DNA of 64,000 bases from Duganella flavida (lineage in GTDB: Bacteria; Pseudomonadota; Gammaproteobacteria; Burkholderiales; Burkholderiaceae_D): contig NZ_WWCN01000008.1 in NCBI RefSeq assembly GCF_009857445.1, forward strand, positions 62,001 to 126,000. Direction: 5' to 3'. Made by a program: the position numbers and the translations under genes. Position 1 is the first letter of the stretch. Each line of letters begins with the position of its first letter. Under the pieces are notes generated by a model that did no database searches, was not told the DNA's origin, and worked only from the letters and a program-made list of their open reading frames with translations. Below, piece by piece: positions 16,853 through 25,989 of this stretch.

Positions 16853-17791
16853 ATGATTAAACGACTGCTGATCCTGCTGCTGGTGCTGCAAGCTGTGTTG
16901 GTCGGCTTGCTGGCGACCGGTCTCTACTACTGGTGGCGGCCGGCGTGGGAATCTGTGCTGAGTGCACCGTCCACCGCCGCTGTCTATCTCGCAGCCGGGC
17001 TGTTGTTGGTGCTGCTGGTGCGGTTGCTGATCTCGGCCAACAACTTCTACCTGAGCTGGCGCGCTGGCAGCAGCACGCCGCCCGATCACGCGCTCAACCC
17101 GCGCAGCGCGGCCAGTTTGTTCTGGCATGAATTCAGCGCCTCGATGCTGACCTCGTCGTACTACATGCTGCGGCCTATCGGCATGCAAGTACATCCCGAT
17201 CCGCAAGGGTTGCCAGTGCTGCTGATCCACGGCTACGCCTGCAACAGCGGCTATTGGCTACCGATGAGCAAGCTGTTGACGCAGGCGCGCATCAGCCACT
17301 ACGGCATCGACCTCGAACCGCCGGGCGCTTCGATCGACGATTTTGTGCCGCAGGTGCAGGCTGCCGTGCAGCGCCTGTGCGATGCGACTGGCAGCGCGCA
17401 AGTAATCATCGTCGGCCACAGCATGGGCGGACTGCTGGCGCGTGCCTATCTGCGCCAGCATGGCAATCTGCAAGTGGCGCGCGTGATCACACTCGGTACG
17501 CCGCATCACGGCACTGCACTGGCCCACTTCGGCCCCGGCAGCAATGCCGCGCAAATGCGGCGCGACAGCGCGTGGCTGGCAGCATTGGCGGCGTCTGAGG
17601 CAAATACGCAACGTATGTTGATTAGTTCCATCTACTCTGTTCATGACAACATCATCGCGCCGCAAGACTCCAGTGAACTGCCCGGCGCGCGCAATCTGGT
17701 GTTCGGCGCCATAGGCCACGTGGCGCTGGGCCGCCACCCCGAGATCATGCAGTGCACGCTCAAGGAAATCGAGATCGCCGCGCACGCGTGA
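16853..17791 (+). CDS. Membrane-anchored alpha/beta-hydrolase (lipase/esterase)
   Basis: A protein of 312 residues. Two N-terminal hydrophobic helices (LLILLLVLQAVLVGLLATGL and AAVYLAAGLLLVLLVRLLI) anchor it in the inner membrane. The hydrolase domain has the oxyanion motif LLIHGYACNSGYW, the nucleophile elbow GHSMGG and a late histidine in AIGHVALGRH, as in triacylglycerol lipases and their relatives. The ATG at 16853 is chosen because the longer in-frame reading enters the GMC gene. It begins 19 bases after the GMC stop and is probably cotranscribed with it. Confidence 0.8.
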   Translation: MIKRLLILLLVLQAVLVGLLATGLYYWWRPAWESVLSAPSTAAVYLAAGLLLVLLVRLLISANNFYLSWRAGSSTPPDHALNPRSAASLFWHEFSASMLTSSYYMLRPIGMQVHPDPQGLPVLLIHGYACNSGYWLPMSKLLTQARISHYGIDLEPPGASIDDFVPQVQAAVQRLCDATGSAQVIIVGHSMGGLLARAYLRQHGNLQVARVITLGTPHHGTALAHFGPGSNAAQMRRDSAWLAALAASEANTQRMLISSIYSVHDNIIAPQDSSELPGARNLVFGAIGHVALGRHPEIMQCTLKEIEIAAHA

Positions 17792-17860
17792 TTATGTGTG
17801 AGGATTCACACGCCGCCTTGCTGTATGGTGGGCCCTGAAGCGTAGCGAAAAGGCGAGGCG

Positions 17861-19345
17861 ATGACGATCGATTTCGGCACCCTGTTCCTGAACGAGACTC
17901 CCGACGCGGTCGTGCTCACCACGACCGAAGGCGTGGTGGTGTGCTGGACCAATGGTGCGCAAGCCGTGTTCGGCTACAGCAGTGCAGAAGCTGTGGGCCG
18001 CCGTCTCGATGAGCTGATCGCGCCGCCCTCGCTGCGCCGCGATGATGTCGACGTCATGCAGCAAACGCTGGAGCACGGCGTGGCCAGTTACGAATCGATG
18101 CGCCAGGCCAAGGACGGCACCCTGGTCAACATCGACAGCTCAAGCAAGCTGATACGCGATGCCGAAGGCCGGCCCGAACATATTTTGTGGAGTAAAAAAG
18201 ACGTTACGGCGCTGAAGGTGCTGCGCGACGCCAAGCTGGTCGAGGCGCGTTACGACGGCATCCTGGAATCCATGCCGGACGCCATCATCATGGCCAATGC
18301 CGCCGGCCGCATCGTGCTGGCCAACAGCCAGGCCGAAGAGTTATTCGGCTATCCGCGCGGCGCCCTGCGCGGCAAGGTGCTGGAGCAGCTGATGCCGGCC
18401 CGTTTTCGCGGCGTCCACATGGCGCACCGCAGCGCCTTTGCTGCGCAGCCGCTGGTGCGGCCGATGGGCAGCGGGCGCGATTTGTACGGCTTGCGCAGCG
18501 ACGGTACCGAGTTCCCGGTCGAGATCAGCCTGAGCCCGATCAGCACGGAAGAGGGCACGCTGGTGATGAGCGCCATCCGCGACATCGGCGAACGCAAGCG
18601 TTTTGAGCTGGCGCTGCAGGAAAAAAATGTCGAACTTGCAAAAGCCGTCGCCGCAAAAGACCGCTTCCTGACCGGGATGTCGCACGAATTGCGCACACCA
18701 TTAAACGCGATCATCGGTTTTACGGGTACTATGCTGATGAAGTTGCCCGGCCCCATTAATGACGAGCAGAACAAACAATTGCGGATGGTACAGAGCAGTG
18801 CGCGCCATTTGTTATCCTTGATTAACGATTTACTGGACTTGACGCGCATCGAGTCGGGCAAGATGGAACTGGATGTGGCGCCCTTGCCGTGCCGCGCGCT
18901 GATCGATGAAGTGTTGAGTTCGTTCAAGCCGCAGGCGCGCAGCAAGGGGCTGGCGCTGGAGTTCGAGCCATCGCATGAAGAGGTGACGGTGTCCAGCGAC
19001 CGCCGCGCCGTGCAGCAGATTCTGATGAACCTGGTCCACAATGCGATCAAGTTCACCAACAACGGCACGGTGCAAGTGCGGCTGGCGCGCTCCATGGTAG
19101 GGGCGCGCTCCTGCGCCACCATCAGCGTCAGCGATACCGGCATCGGCATCGGCAATGAGCAGCGCAACGGCTTGTTCCAGGCTTTTTCGCAGCTCGACGC
19201 GACGGCGCTACGTCAGTTTGAAGGCACCGGCCTGGGCTTGCATCTAAGCCGCAAGCTGGCATCGCTGCTGCAAGGCGAGATTTTATTTGATAGCGAGTAT
19301 GGCGTTGGCAGTGTGTTCACGCTGGCCTTGCCATTGCAAGAGTAA
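17861..19345 (+). CDS. Double-PAS sensor histidine kinase
   Basis: A 494-residue soluble kinase. PAS 1 (about 8-125) and PAS 2 (130-245, ending in MSAIRDIGERK) are followed by the phospho-acceptor motif SHELRTPLNAIIGF near residue 272 and a HATPase_c domain with NLVHNAIKFTN, DTGIGIG and GTGLGLHLSRKLA. There is no membrane segment, so it senses an intracellular signal. The next gene starts 18 bases downstream and encodes a multi-REC protein, so the kinase probably phosphorylates one or more of its receivers. Confidence 0.9.
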   Translation: MTIDFGTLFLNETPDAVVLTTTEGVVVCWTNGAQAVFGYSSAEAVGRRLDELIAPPSLRRDDVDVMQQTLEHGVASYESMRQAKDGTLVNIDSSSKLIRDAEGRPEHILWSKKDVTALKVLRDAKLVEARYDGILESMPDAIIMANAAGRIVLANSQAEELFGYPRGALRGKVLEQLMPARFRGVHMAHRSAFAAQPLVRPMGSGRDLYGLRSDGTEFPVEISLSPISTEEGTLVMSAIRDIGERKRFELALQEKNVELAKAVAAKDRFLTGMSHELRTPLNAIIGFTGTMLMKLPGPINDEQNKQLRMVQSSARHLLSLINDLLDLTRIESGKMELDVAPLPCRALIDEVLSSFKPQARSKGLALEFEPSHEEVTVSSDRRAVQQILMNLVHNAIKFTNNGTVQVRLARSMVGARSCATISVSDTGIGIGNEQRNGLFQAFSQLDATALRQFEGTGLGLHLSRKLASLLQGEILFDSEYGVGSVFTLALPLQE

Positions 19346-19363
19346 CGGAAAAGGAGGGGGCAC

Positions 19364-22300
19364 GTGTCAGCACGTATCCTGATTATTGAAGACAACGCCA
19401 CCAACATGGAGTTGATGGTGTATTTGCTGCGCGCCTTCGGCTATGAGCCGCTGTCGGCCAGCGATGGCGAGGCTGGCGTGGCGGCTGCCCGGCGCGAGCA
19501 GCCGGACCTGATCATTTGCGATGTGCACCTGCCCAAGCTGGATGGCTATGGCGTGGTGGCCGCGCTCAAGGCCGATGACAGCGTGCGCCACATCCCGGCG
19601 CTGGCGGTCACCGCGCTGGCCATGGTCGGCGACCGCGAAAAACTGCTGGAGGCCGGCTTTGACGGCTACATCGGCAAGCCGATCGAACCGGACACCTTTG
19701 TGACCCAAATCGAGTCTTTTTTACAAGGGGCAGTGTCGTCCCCAAGTAAGAACGACATGGCCACGATTTTGATCGTGGATGATCACGTACTCAACCGTGA
19801 ATTCCTGATGACGCTGCTGAGCTACGGCGGCCATCGCTTGCTGGAAGCGTCGAATGGCGCCGAAGGCTTGAAAATGGTGCTGGCGGAAAAACCCGACCTG
19901 GTGATTTCCGACATCCTGATGCCGAATATGGACGGCTACGAGTTCGTCACCCGCATGCACGAGCACGCGGAGACGGCCGACGTGCCGGTGATTTTCTACA
20001 CCGCCACCTACCGCGAGCGTGAGGCAATGGCGGTAGCGCAATCGTGCGGCGTGCGCTGGGTGCTGCCGAAACCGTCTGACCCCGAAGTGATTTTGCAAAC
20101 CGTGCAGGAAGCGCTGGGCCTGGGCGAGCGCGAGCCGTCGGTCGAACCGATGCCGTCGTTTGCGCCGGAACAGTCGCATGAAGGGCGCTTCCACGATATC
20201 GACCACAAGGTGGCCGAGTATCTCGACGAGCTGGAGTCCAGCAGCCAGCTGATCTCGCGCATTGCCAATGATACCGAGGATACCTCGCCGGAAAACCTGT
20301 CGCGCATGACGCAGCGCTTGTCGCAGTCGTTGTCCAGCTTGCAGGCGGTGAGCTTGCGCCTGACCGCGCTGATCGAGCTCGGCATCGAACTGGGCGCCGA
20401 GCGCGATCCGGGCGCGCTGGTGGAAATTGGCTGCCGCGTGGCGCAGAATATCTGCGTTTCCAAATATGCCTGCATCGGCGTGCTGGAGCCGGGCGGGGCC
20501 GAGCTGAGCTACTTCGCCAGCTGCGGCGCCGGCATGCCGGTGCGGCAGATTGCGCAAACCCCGCGCGCCGGCGTGCTGCGCGGCCTGCTCGACCAGCGCC
20601 TGCCTTGCCGCATCAACGATCTCAACGGCGACCCGGCCAGCATCGGCCTGCCGCCGACCCATCCGCCGGTGCACAGCTTCCTCGGCGTGCCGATCGCCTC
20701 GCGCGAGCGTACCCATGGCTGGCTCTATCTCGTGGACAAGCTCGGTGCAGACGGTTTTTCGGAAGTCGACGAGCGGGTGGCCGGCACGGTGGCGGCGCAA
20801 GTAGCGGTGGCATTTGAAAACCTGCTGCTGTACGAAGAAATCAAGCGCCATCACGCCCAGCTGACGCTGGACATGAACGCCCGCATCCGTCTTGACGAGG
20901 ACCTGCGCCGCTTCCGGCTGGCGATGGACGCCACCGCCGACGCCATCTTCCTGGTCGACCGCGCCGGCATGTGCTTTGTCGACGTCAACGCCACCGCCTG
21001 CCGCATGCTGGGCTTCGATCGCGAAGAGTTCCTCAAGGTCGGCCCCAACCGCTCGCTGGAAGGCGACCTGCACAAGCTGGAAGAGCTGTACGATAAGCTG
21101 CTGGCCGGCGACCAGAGCGGCTCGAATACTGAACTGGTGGTGCAGTGCAAAGATGGCACGCCGCTGGCGGTGGAAGTACAGCGCCGCACCTTGCGCTCGG
21201 GTTCCAGCTGGATTCTGGTGGCGGTGGCGCGCGATATCACCGAACGCAAGGAAGCCGAGCAACGCCTGCTCAAGCTGGCCCACTTCGACACCCTGACCGG
21301 CCTGCCCAACCGCAGCCAGTTCTACGATTCGCTGACCCACTCGCTGCGCCAGGCGGACGAGCACAAATGGTCGCTGGCGGTGCTGTTCCTCGACGTCGAC
21401 CGCTTCAAGAACGTCAACGACACGCTGGGCCACACCATCGGCGACGAGCTGCTGCGCCAGTTCTCCAGCCGGCTGGTCGATTGCCTGCGGGTGCGCGACA
21501 CCATCGGCCGCTTCGGCGGCGACGAATTTGCCGCCATCCTGATGCTGCCGGACGGCGCGCAAAATGCGATTGCCGTAGTCGACAAAATCCGCGACTCGCT
21601 GCGCCGGCCGTTCGATCTGAAAGGCCACGAGGTGACGGTGACGGCCAGTATTGGCATTGCCGTATTCCCCGACGACGGCGCCGAGCCGGACACGCTGATC
21701 CAGTACGCCGACACCGCCATGTACCGCGCCAAGGAAGCCGGGCGCGACGCCTTCCGCTTCTTCACCGCCGAGATGAACGCGCAATCGCTGGCGCGGCTGG
21801 ACCTGGAAAATGCGCTGCGCCGCGCCATCGACAACGAAGAATTCGTGCTGCACTTCCAGCCCAAGGTCAACATCGCCAGTGGCCGCATCAGCGGTGCCGA
21901 GGTGCTGATCCGCTGGCAGCGGCCCGGCCACGGCATGGTGTCGCCGGCGCTGTTCATCCCGATCCTGGAAGAGACCGGGCTGATTGTGCGGGTCGGTACG
22001 TGGGTGATCCACGAGGCTTGCCGCAAGATCGCTTACTGGAACAAGACCAATGCCGGCGCGGTGCACTTGTCGGTCAACGTCTCCGGCATCCAGTTCTTCG
22101 TCGGCGGCCTGGAAGAGGAAGTGCTGCGCGCCATCCGCGAACACGGCATCGCGCCGGAGCTGCTGGAGCTGGAGCTGACCGAAAGCTCGCTGATGTCCAA
22201 CGCCGAAGAAACCATCACCGTGCTGCAAAACCTGAAGGCGCTAGGGATCCAGATTTCCATCGACGACTTCGGCACCGGCTATTCCTCACTGGCCTATCTG

Positions 22301-23011
22301 AAGCGCTTCCCGATCGACAAGCTGAAAATCGACATTGCTTTCGTGCGCGAGGTGACCAGCAATCCCGACGATGCAGCCATCGTGCTGGCCATCATCAACA
22401 TGGCGCACAGCCTGAAGCTGAACGTGATTGCCGAGGGGGTGGAAAAGGATGCGCAGCTGTCCTACCTGCGCCGCCACGGTTGCGACGAAATGCAGGGCTA
22501 CTACTTCAGCCGACCGCTGCCGGCGGACGATTTCGAAGCCATGCTGCGCGAAGGCCGCCGCATGCAGGCGCCAGTGGACGAGCAAGTGGTCGACCAGCAG
22601 ACCTTGCTGATCGTCGACGATGACGCCTTCATGCTCGATGTGTTGACCGATTTCCTGTCGCAAGACGGCTACCGCATCCTGACCGCGCAAACTGCGGCGG
22701 AAGGCTTTGACATCCTGGCGCGGCACCGCGTGCAAGTGATCCTGTGCGACCAGTGCATGCCGCTGATGAGCGGTACCGAATTCATGGAGCGCGTCAAGAA
22801 CCTGGCGCCCGACACCTTCCGCATCATGCTATCAGCCTATGCCGACCTGACGCCGATCATGGCCGCCATCAACCACGGCGCCATCGACCGCTTCTACACC
22901 AAGCCGTGGAAGGGCGCGGTGCTGCGCGAGAACATCCGCGAAGGCTTCCGCCTGCAGGCACAGGTGCATGGCGCCAGCGCTGCGGCAGAGGAAGCCCGGA
23001 TCGACAGCTGA
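19364..23011 (+). CDS. REC-REC-GAF-PAS-GGDEF-EAL-REC multidomain c-di-GMP protein
   Basis: A 1215-residue signalling protein starting at a GTG with AAGGAGG upstream. Domains: REC 1 (1-125, Asp53 in LIICDVHLP), REC 2 (130-250, VISDILMPNMDG), a linker helix, GAF (about 335-490), PAS (515-630), GGDEF (635-800, with the intact motif GRFGGDEF near 718), EAL (815-1070, with EVL at the EAL position, ELTES, DDFGTGYSSL and AEGVE), and a C-terminal REC 3 (1080-1200, CDQCMPLMSG and TKPW). Both c-di-GMP domains keep the key residues, so it may both make and degrade c-di-GMP. REC domains at both ends are unusual. It is likely the output of the upstream PAS kinase. Confidence 0.9.
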   Translation: MSARILIIEDNATNMELMVYLLRAFGYEPLSASDGEAGVAAARREQPDLIICDVHLPKLDGYGVVAALKADDSVRHIPALAVTALAMVGDREKLLEAGFDGYIGKPIEPDTFVTQIESFLQGAVSSPSKNDMATILIVDDHVLNREFLMTLLSYGGHRLLEASNGAEGLKMVLAEKPDLVISDILMPNMDGYEFVTRMHEHAETADVPVIFYTATYREREAMAVAQSCGVRWVLPKPSDPEVILQTVQEALGLGEREPSVEPMPSFAPEQSHEGRFHDIDHKVAEYLDELESSSQLISRIANDTEDTSPENLSRMTQRLSQSLSSLQAVSLRLTALIELGIELGAERDPGALVEIGCRVAQNICVSKYACIGVLEPGGAELSYFASCGAGMPVRQIAQTPRAGVLRGLLDQRLPCRINDLNGDPASIGLPPTHPPVHSFLGVPIASRERTHGWLYLVDKLGADGFSEVDERVAGTVAAQVAVAFENLLLYEEIKRHHAQLTLDMNARIRLDEDLRRFRLAMDATADAIFLVDRAGMCFVDVNATACRMLGFDREEFLKVGPNRSLEGDLHKLEELYDKLLAGDQSGSNTELVVQCKDGTPLAVEVQRRTLRSGSSWILVAVARDITERKEAEQRLLKLAHFDTLTGLPNRSQFYDSLTHSLRQADEHKWSLAVLFLDVDRFKNVNDTLGHTIGDELLRQFSSRLVDCLRVRDTIGRFGGDEFAAILMLPDGAQNAIAVVDKIRDSLRRPFDLKGHEVTVTASIGIAVFPDDGAEPDTLIQYADTAMYRAKEAGRDAFRFFTAEMNAQSLARLDLENALRRAIDNEEFVLHFQPKVNIASGRISGAEVLIRWQRPGHGMVSPALFIPILEETGLIVRVGTWVIHEACRKIAYWNKTNAGAVHLSVNVSGIQFFVGGLEEEVLRAIREHGIAPELLELELTESSLMSNAEETITVLQNLKALGIQISIDDFGTGYSSLAYLKRFPIDKLKIDIAFVREVTSNPDDAAIVLAIINMAHSLKLNVIAEGVEKDAQLSYLRRHGCDEMQGYYFSRPLPADDFEAMLREGRRMQAPVDEQVVDQQTLLIVDDDAFMLDVLTDFLSQDGYRILTAQTAAEGFDILARHRVQVILCDQCMPLMSGTEFMERVKNLAPDTFRIMLSAYADLTPIMAAINHGAIDRFYTKPWKGAVLRENIREGFRLQAQVHGASAAAEEARIDS

Positions 23012-23015
23012 GGCG

Positions 23016-23807
23016 TCAGAACGCGCTCTTGACCACGCCGCCGTCGACGCGCAACGCTGCGCCGGTGGTAGCCGAGGCCAGCGGGCTGGCCACATACGTC
23101 ACCAGCGACGCCACTTCCTGCGGCGTGCCGAAACGCTTGATCAGTGAAGTAGGGCGCACATGGTCGAAGAATTCGGCCTCAACCTGTTCAAACGTCTTGT
23201 TGGCCTGCTGCGCCATGTCCTGCACGAAGTCGCCCACGCCGCGCGATTTGGTTGGGCCCGGCAGCACACTGTTGACCGTGATGCCGGTGCCGGCCACCGA
23301 TTCCGCCAACCCACGCGCGACAGCGATTTGCGCCGTCTTGGTCATGCCGTAGTGGATCATCTCGGTCGGAATCTGGATCGCACTTTCGCTGGAAATGAAA
23401 ATGATGCGGCCCCAGTTGGCGCGCTTCATCTCCGGCAGCACCAGCCGCGCCAGGCGCACGCCGCTCAGCACATTGACATCAAAGAAGCGCAGCCAGTCCT
23501 CATCGGGAATATCCAGAAACTCCTTGGGCTCGAAAATGCCGAGATTGTTGACCAGGATGCTGATGCCTGGATGGCGCTTCACCACGTCCTCGGCCGCAGC
23601 AGCTTGGCTGAGGTCGCCGGCAAAGCCCAGCACCGTGCCCTGCGTCTCCGCGCGGATGCGGTCGACCGCTTCATCAACACTGGCCTGCGAGCGGCCGTTG
23701 ACGATCACGTGGGCGCCTTCCTTTGCCAGCGTGCTGGCAATTGCGTAGCCGATGCCGGCGGTGCTACCACTAACCAGGGCCAGCTTGCCCTTGAGCTGCA
23801 TGTCCAT
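23016..23807 (-). CDS. SDR-family oxidoreductase
   Basis: A 263-residue short-chain dehydrogenase/reductase. The cofactor motif is SGSTAGIGYAIA (TGxxxGIG class), NNLGIF is the NNAG position, and the catalytic tetrad is Ser (ISSESAIQ), Tyr-x-x-x-Lys (YGMTKTAQ). The C-terminus ends in ALRVDGGVVKSAF. AAGGAG lies seven bases before the ATG at 23807, which fixes the start against a much longer spurious reading. Substrate unknown; the pattern resembles 3-oxoacyl reductase-like SDRs. Nothing in the neighbourhood suggests a pathway. Confidence 0.87.
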   Translation of the reverse strand: MDMQLKGKLALVSGSTAGIGYAIASTLAKEGAHVIVNGRSQASVDEAVDRIRAETQGTVLGFAGDLSQAAAAEDVVKRHPGISILVNNLGIFEPKEFLDIPDEDWLRFFDVNVLSGVRLARLVLPEMKRANWGRIIFISSESAIQIPTEMIHYGMTKTAQIAVARGLAESVAGTGITVNSVLPGPTKSRGVGDFVQDMAQQANKTFEQVEAEFFDHVRPTSLIKRFGTPQEVASLVTYVASPLASATTGAALRVDGGVVKSAF

Positions 23808-23985
23808 CTCGATTCTCCTTGGGTAATCGCGGAGCAGGCCGCGAGGGGTGGAAACGCCAATGTAGCAAGAAGTGCATGTGGCGGCCTCTCCCGCTAGTCC
23901 TAGGCTTTCAAATTCGTAATCTTGCGGGGTGGCCGGCGGGTATAAGCTTGATACTAGGAGCATTAAATTAGCGGAGGCCCGCATC

Positions 23986-24606
23986 TTGAATATCCTACCA
24001 AACGTCCCGGTCTCTACGCCGCGCATCGGCAAATTTTCCTTGTCTGAAGGGGCTGGTCCCGGCGGCGCGGGCGCGCGGCCATTGACGGCCAGGCAAGATG
24101 CATCGTCAGTGACGCAGGCGCCTATTTTGCTGGGCAATGCCGCCACCATCGTTTTGAAAGCCAGCCAGACGCAGCTCTCAAGGCAGCAAAGCGTGCATGA
24201 AATCGCCCATGTGATCAAGCAGATCCAGGACGCCAGCCCGTCCGATGATGCAACGCTGGTGGAATTGACGGCGCAGCTGAACGGCATGGTCGGCGCCCTG
24301 AGCAACTTGGGCGACGCCGCGCCTGCAGCAGGTCCGGGCGAGGACAGCCTGTCAAACGCACTGGAATCGGTCTCCAAAGCCCAGGCTGCGATCGATGCCT
24401 CGGCCGACAGCTACTACCAAAGTTCGCTCGATGAGAAAGCCAGCACGCTGGCCTCGGCCATGACCGAGACGCTGCTGGAAGACATCAACACCGCCTCCGG
24501 CAGCTTCGATTTCTCGATCGAGCAAACCCTGCTACAGGCAGACGGCAACTCCTTGCGCGACAGCCCGGCTATTTCAGCGCTGGTGACTTACTTGCTGCAG
24601 CAGTGA
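23986..24606 (+). CDS. Hypothetical protein, 206 residues, TTG start
   Basis: I do not recognise this family. GCGGAGG at 23971-23977 is eight bases before a TTG at 23986, which gives a start NILPNVPVSTPRIGKF; no ATG gives a better site. Residues 1-55 are low-complexity and rich in Ala/Gly/Ser. The rest is helical with heptad-like spacing (VHEIAHVIKQIQDA, LESVSKAQAAIDASAD) and many Ser/Ala/Asp residues. There is no signal peptide or membrane span. Possibly a secreted or surface-associated helical protein, but this is only a composition-based guess. Confidence 0.5.
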   Translation: MNILPNVPVSTPRIGKFSLSEGAGPGGAGARPLTARQDASSVTQAPILLGNAATIVLKASQTQLSRQQSVHEIAHVIKQIQDASPSDDATLVELTAQLNGMVGALSNLGDAAPAAGPGEDSLSNALESVSKAQAAIDASADSYYQSSLDEKASTLASAMTETLLEDINTASGSFDFSIEQTLLQADGNSLRDSPAISALVTYLLQQ

Positions 24607-24612
24607 GCGGGT

Positions 24613-25035
24613 TTATTTGCACCAGTCTACCGTCCAGTCCCGGCGATCGGCCTTGGCGCCGGTCTCGTCGATCATTTCCTTGAGGCCGATGAAGCGGCTT
24701 GCCTCGCACAGGTGGCGCGGACTGCCTTTGGCCTTGGCACGATCCTTTGCTTCGTTGGCATCGGTTTTGCCGAGGTAGTAGTCGATCACTGGCGTGTACC
24801 ACCATTCGCCCTTGGCGGACGACAGCGCCGCCAGCGTGCTGCGCGCGGCCTCGGTACCATCGGCCTGTTCCTGCGCCAGGTAAAGCCAGAGCGCGGCCTG
24901 GATATTTTCTGGCTGGTCTTTGCGGACTGACTGCAGGAACTCAACGGCTTGCATAAACCTGCGGCGCACCACCAGTTGCATGCCGTGCACGGCTCCTGGC
25001 CGTTTTGGGACATGAATTTCATCTCTCAGTAACAA
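24613..25035 (-). pseudogene. C-terminal fragment of a TPR-type (NlpI-like) lipoprotein
   Basis: An open frame of 140 codons whose downstream part (AVEFLQSVRKDQPENIQAALWLYLAQ and WYTPVIDYYLGKTDANEAKD) looks like the C-terminal half of a periplasmic tetratricopeptide lipoprotein. The N-terminus expected of that family (lipoprotein signal, first TPR units) is missing; the first 20 codons are unrelated and have no clear ribosome site. I read this as the surviving 3' part of a disrupted gene. It overlaps the 68-residue gene upstream by ten bases, which may be the result of the same rearrangement. Confidence 0.5.
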
Positions 25036-25232
25036 TTTTTCCAGTAGAAGTCTGTGATAGCGTCCTGAATATTTTTCGGAAGATTCTCATGAATTCTCAA
25101 ATTTTCTAGCCATAAAAAAACTTTCCTCGGCGTGGAATGCTCGCAGACCTTTTGAAATTCGGCAGCACAGGCTGGGTTAAAGCTTTGCAAAGCCCCTTCA
25201 ATCTTTCTATATGTGAAGGCCAATTCTTCCAT
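25026..25232 (-). CDS. Hypothetical protein, 68 residues
   Basis: A small AT-richer gene with GAGGAA seven bases before its ATG. The product is soluble, helical and carries charged and aromatic residues (TYRKIEGALQSFNPACAAEF, ITDFYWKNCY). I do not recognise it. Composition differs from the surrounding high-GC genes, and it lies next to a truncated TPR gene and a CbrC-family gene, so it belongs to an accessory patch. A small immunity-type protein is one possible reading but there is no direct evidence. Confidence 0.4.
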   Translation of the reverse strand: MEELAFTYRKIEGALQSFNPACAAEFQKVCEHSTPRKVFLWLENLRIHENLPKNIQDAITDFYWKNCY

Positions 25233-25320
25233 TTGCGTTCCTCAACAGAGAACCAAGAATAAAACTTAGGTGACCGCTCCTGGCCGGGTGCAGACAGTTT
25301 CTGCGCGAGGCGAAAGAAGG

Positions 25321-25860
25321 CTAATGGCAGTCTGAGTATCCCCCCAATTTTCCGCAATGCAGACAGCGGAAGACATATGCTGTTGGCGAGCCATCAGCCT
25401 CCATGGCCGCGAGATAATAGGGCCACGTGTCATCACTAACGCCCGACTCATGCTTGAGTGCCTCAAGTAAATCCGGGCCAAACTCTTCTATTTCTTTTCG
25501 CCCGGCGCAACCGAGGTATGCAGCTGCATCATCACAATGAACCCACCATCTCTCCTGCTGCCAGCCGGTAAAACCGGGAGTCCGGCGACTTACCTCATCA
25601 GCAACCGCAGCTGAAACGAAGCCCCACATGCCGTAGCCACCTATCCCATCAACTGGGGTAAATTCCGCTTGAAATTTTTCTGCAGCACTGCCATCCGCAA
25701 TACACCATGGACAGACACCGTCCACGTCCACGTCTTCCCCGTAAGCGAGTCCTGTATAGATATATCCACGTGACCGCTCGCAACAGTCACAAACATCCTC
25801 AGATACGATGATGGCCCCTGTTTCTAATGGAGTGGGATGGTATTTGAAATTTGGAAGCAC
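25321..25860 (-). CDS. CbrC family protein (UPF0167)
   Basis: A protein of about 179 residues beginning at GTG 25860 with LPNFKYHPTPLETGAI, the standard start of the CbrC family. Conserved cysteine pairs are visible: CDCCERSRGYIYTG, CPWCIADGSAAEKF and CLHCGKLGGY, the last two suggesting bound metal. In E. coli CbrC is linked to colicin E2 tolerance through the CreBC regulon; the biochemical role is not known. Related genes are often found in clusters of immunity proteins. The ORF is open for 22 codons further upstream, but those residues do not fit the family. Confidence 0.8.
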   Translation of the reverse strand: MLPNFKYHPTPLETGAIIVSEDVCDCCERSRGYIYTGLAYGEDVDVDGVCPWCIADGSAAEKFQAEFTPVDGIGGYGMWGFVSAAVADEVSRRTPGFTGWQQERWWVHCDDAAAYLGCAGRKEIEEFGPDLLEALKHESGVSDDTWPYYLAAMEADGSPTAYVFRCLHCGKLGGYSDCH

Positions 25861-25989
25861 GTTTGAATTTCCCTTTTTCAATGGCCGCTCATGGCCGAAC
25901 TCAGCCGATGGATTGCAGGATAGCATCTTGCTGATCTGTAAAGTTCACGCATTCTCACTCGCGCCTGAGGCGCCTTCGCGAGGACATGG

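Noticed and set aside
19721..22228. An 835-codon open frame on the minus strand across the large GGDEF-EAL gene
   Set aside because: It is the antisense shadow of a strongly supported gene in GC-rich DNA; its product has no recognisable domain and no ribosome site.
23808..24377. A 190-codon N-terminal extension of the SDR gene
   Set aside because: The typical SDR start with AAGGAG is at 23807; the extension is antisense to the 206-residue gene and has no SDR similarity.
25106..25357. An 83-codon minus-strand frame overlapping the 68-residue gene
   Set aside because: The other frame (25026-25232) has a clear GAGGAA site and a more plausible composition; both cannot be real over this length.
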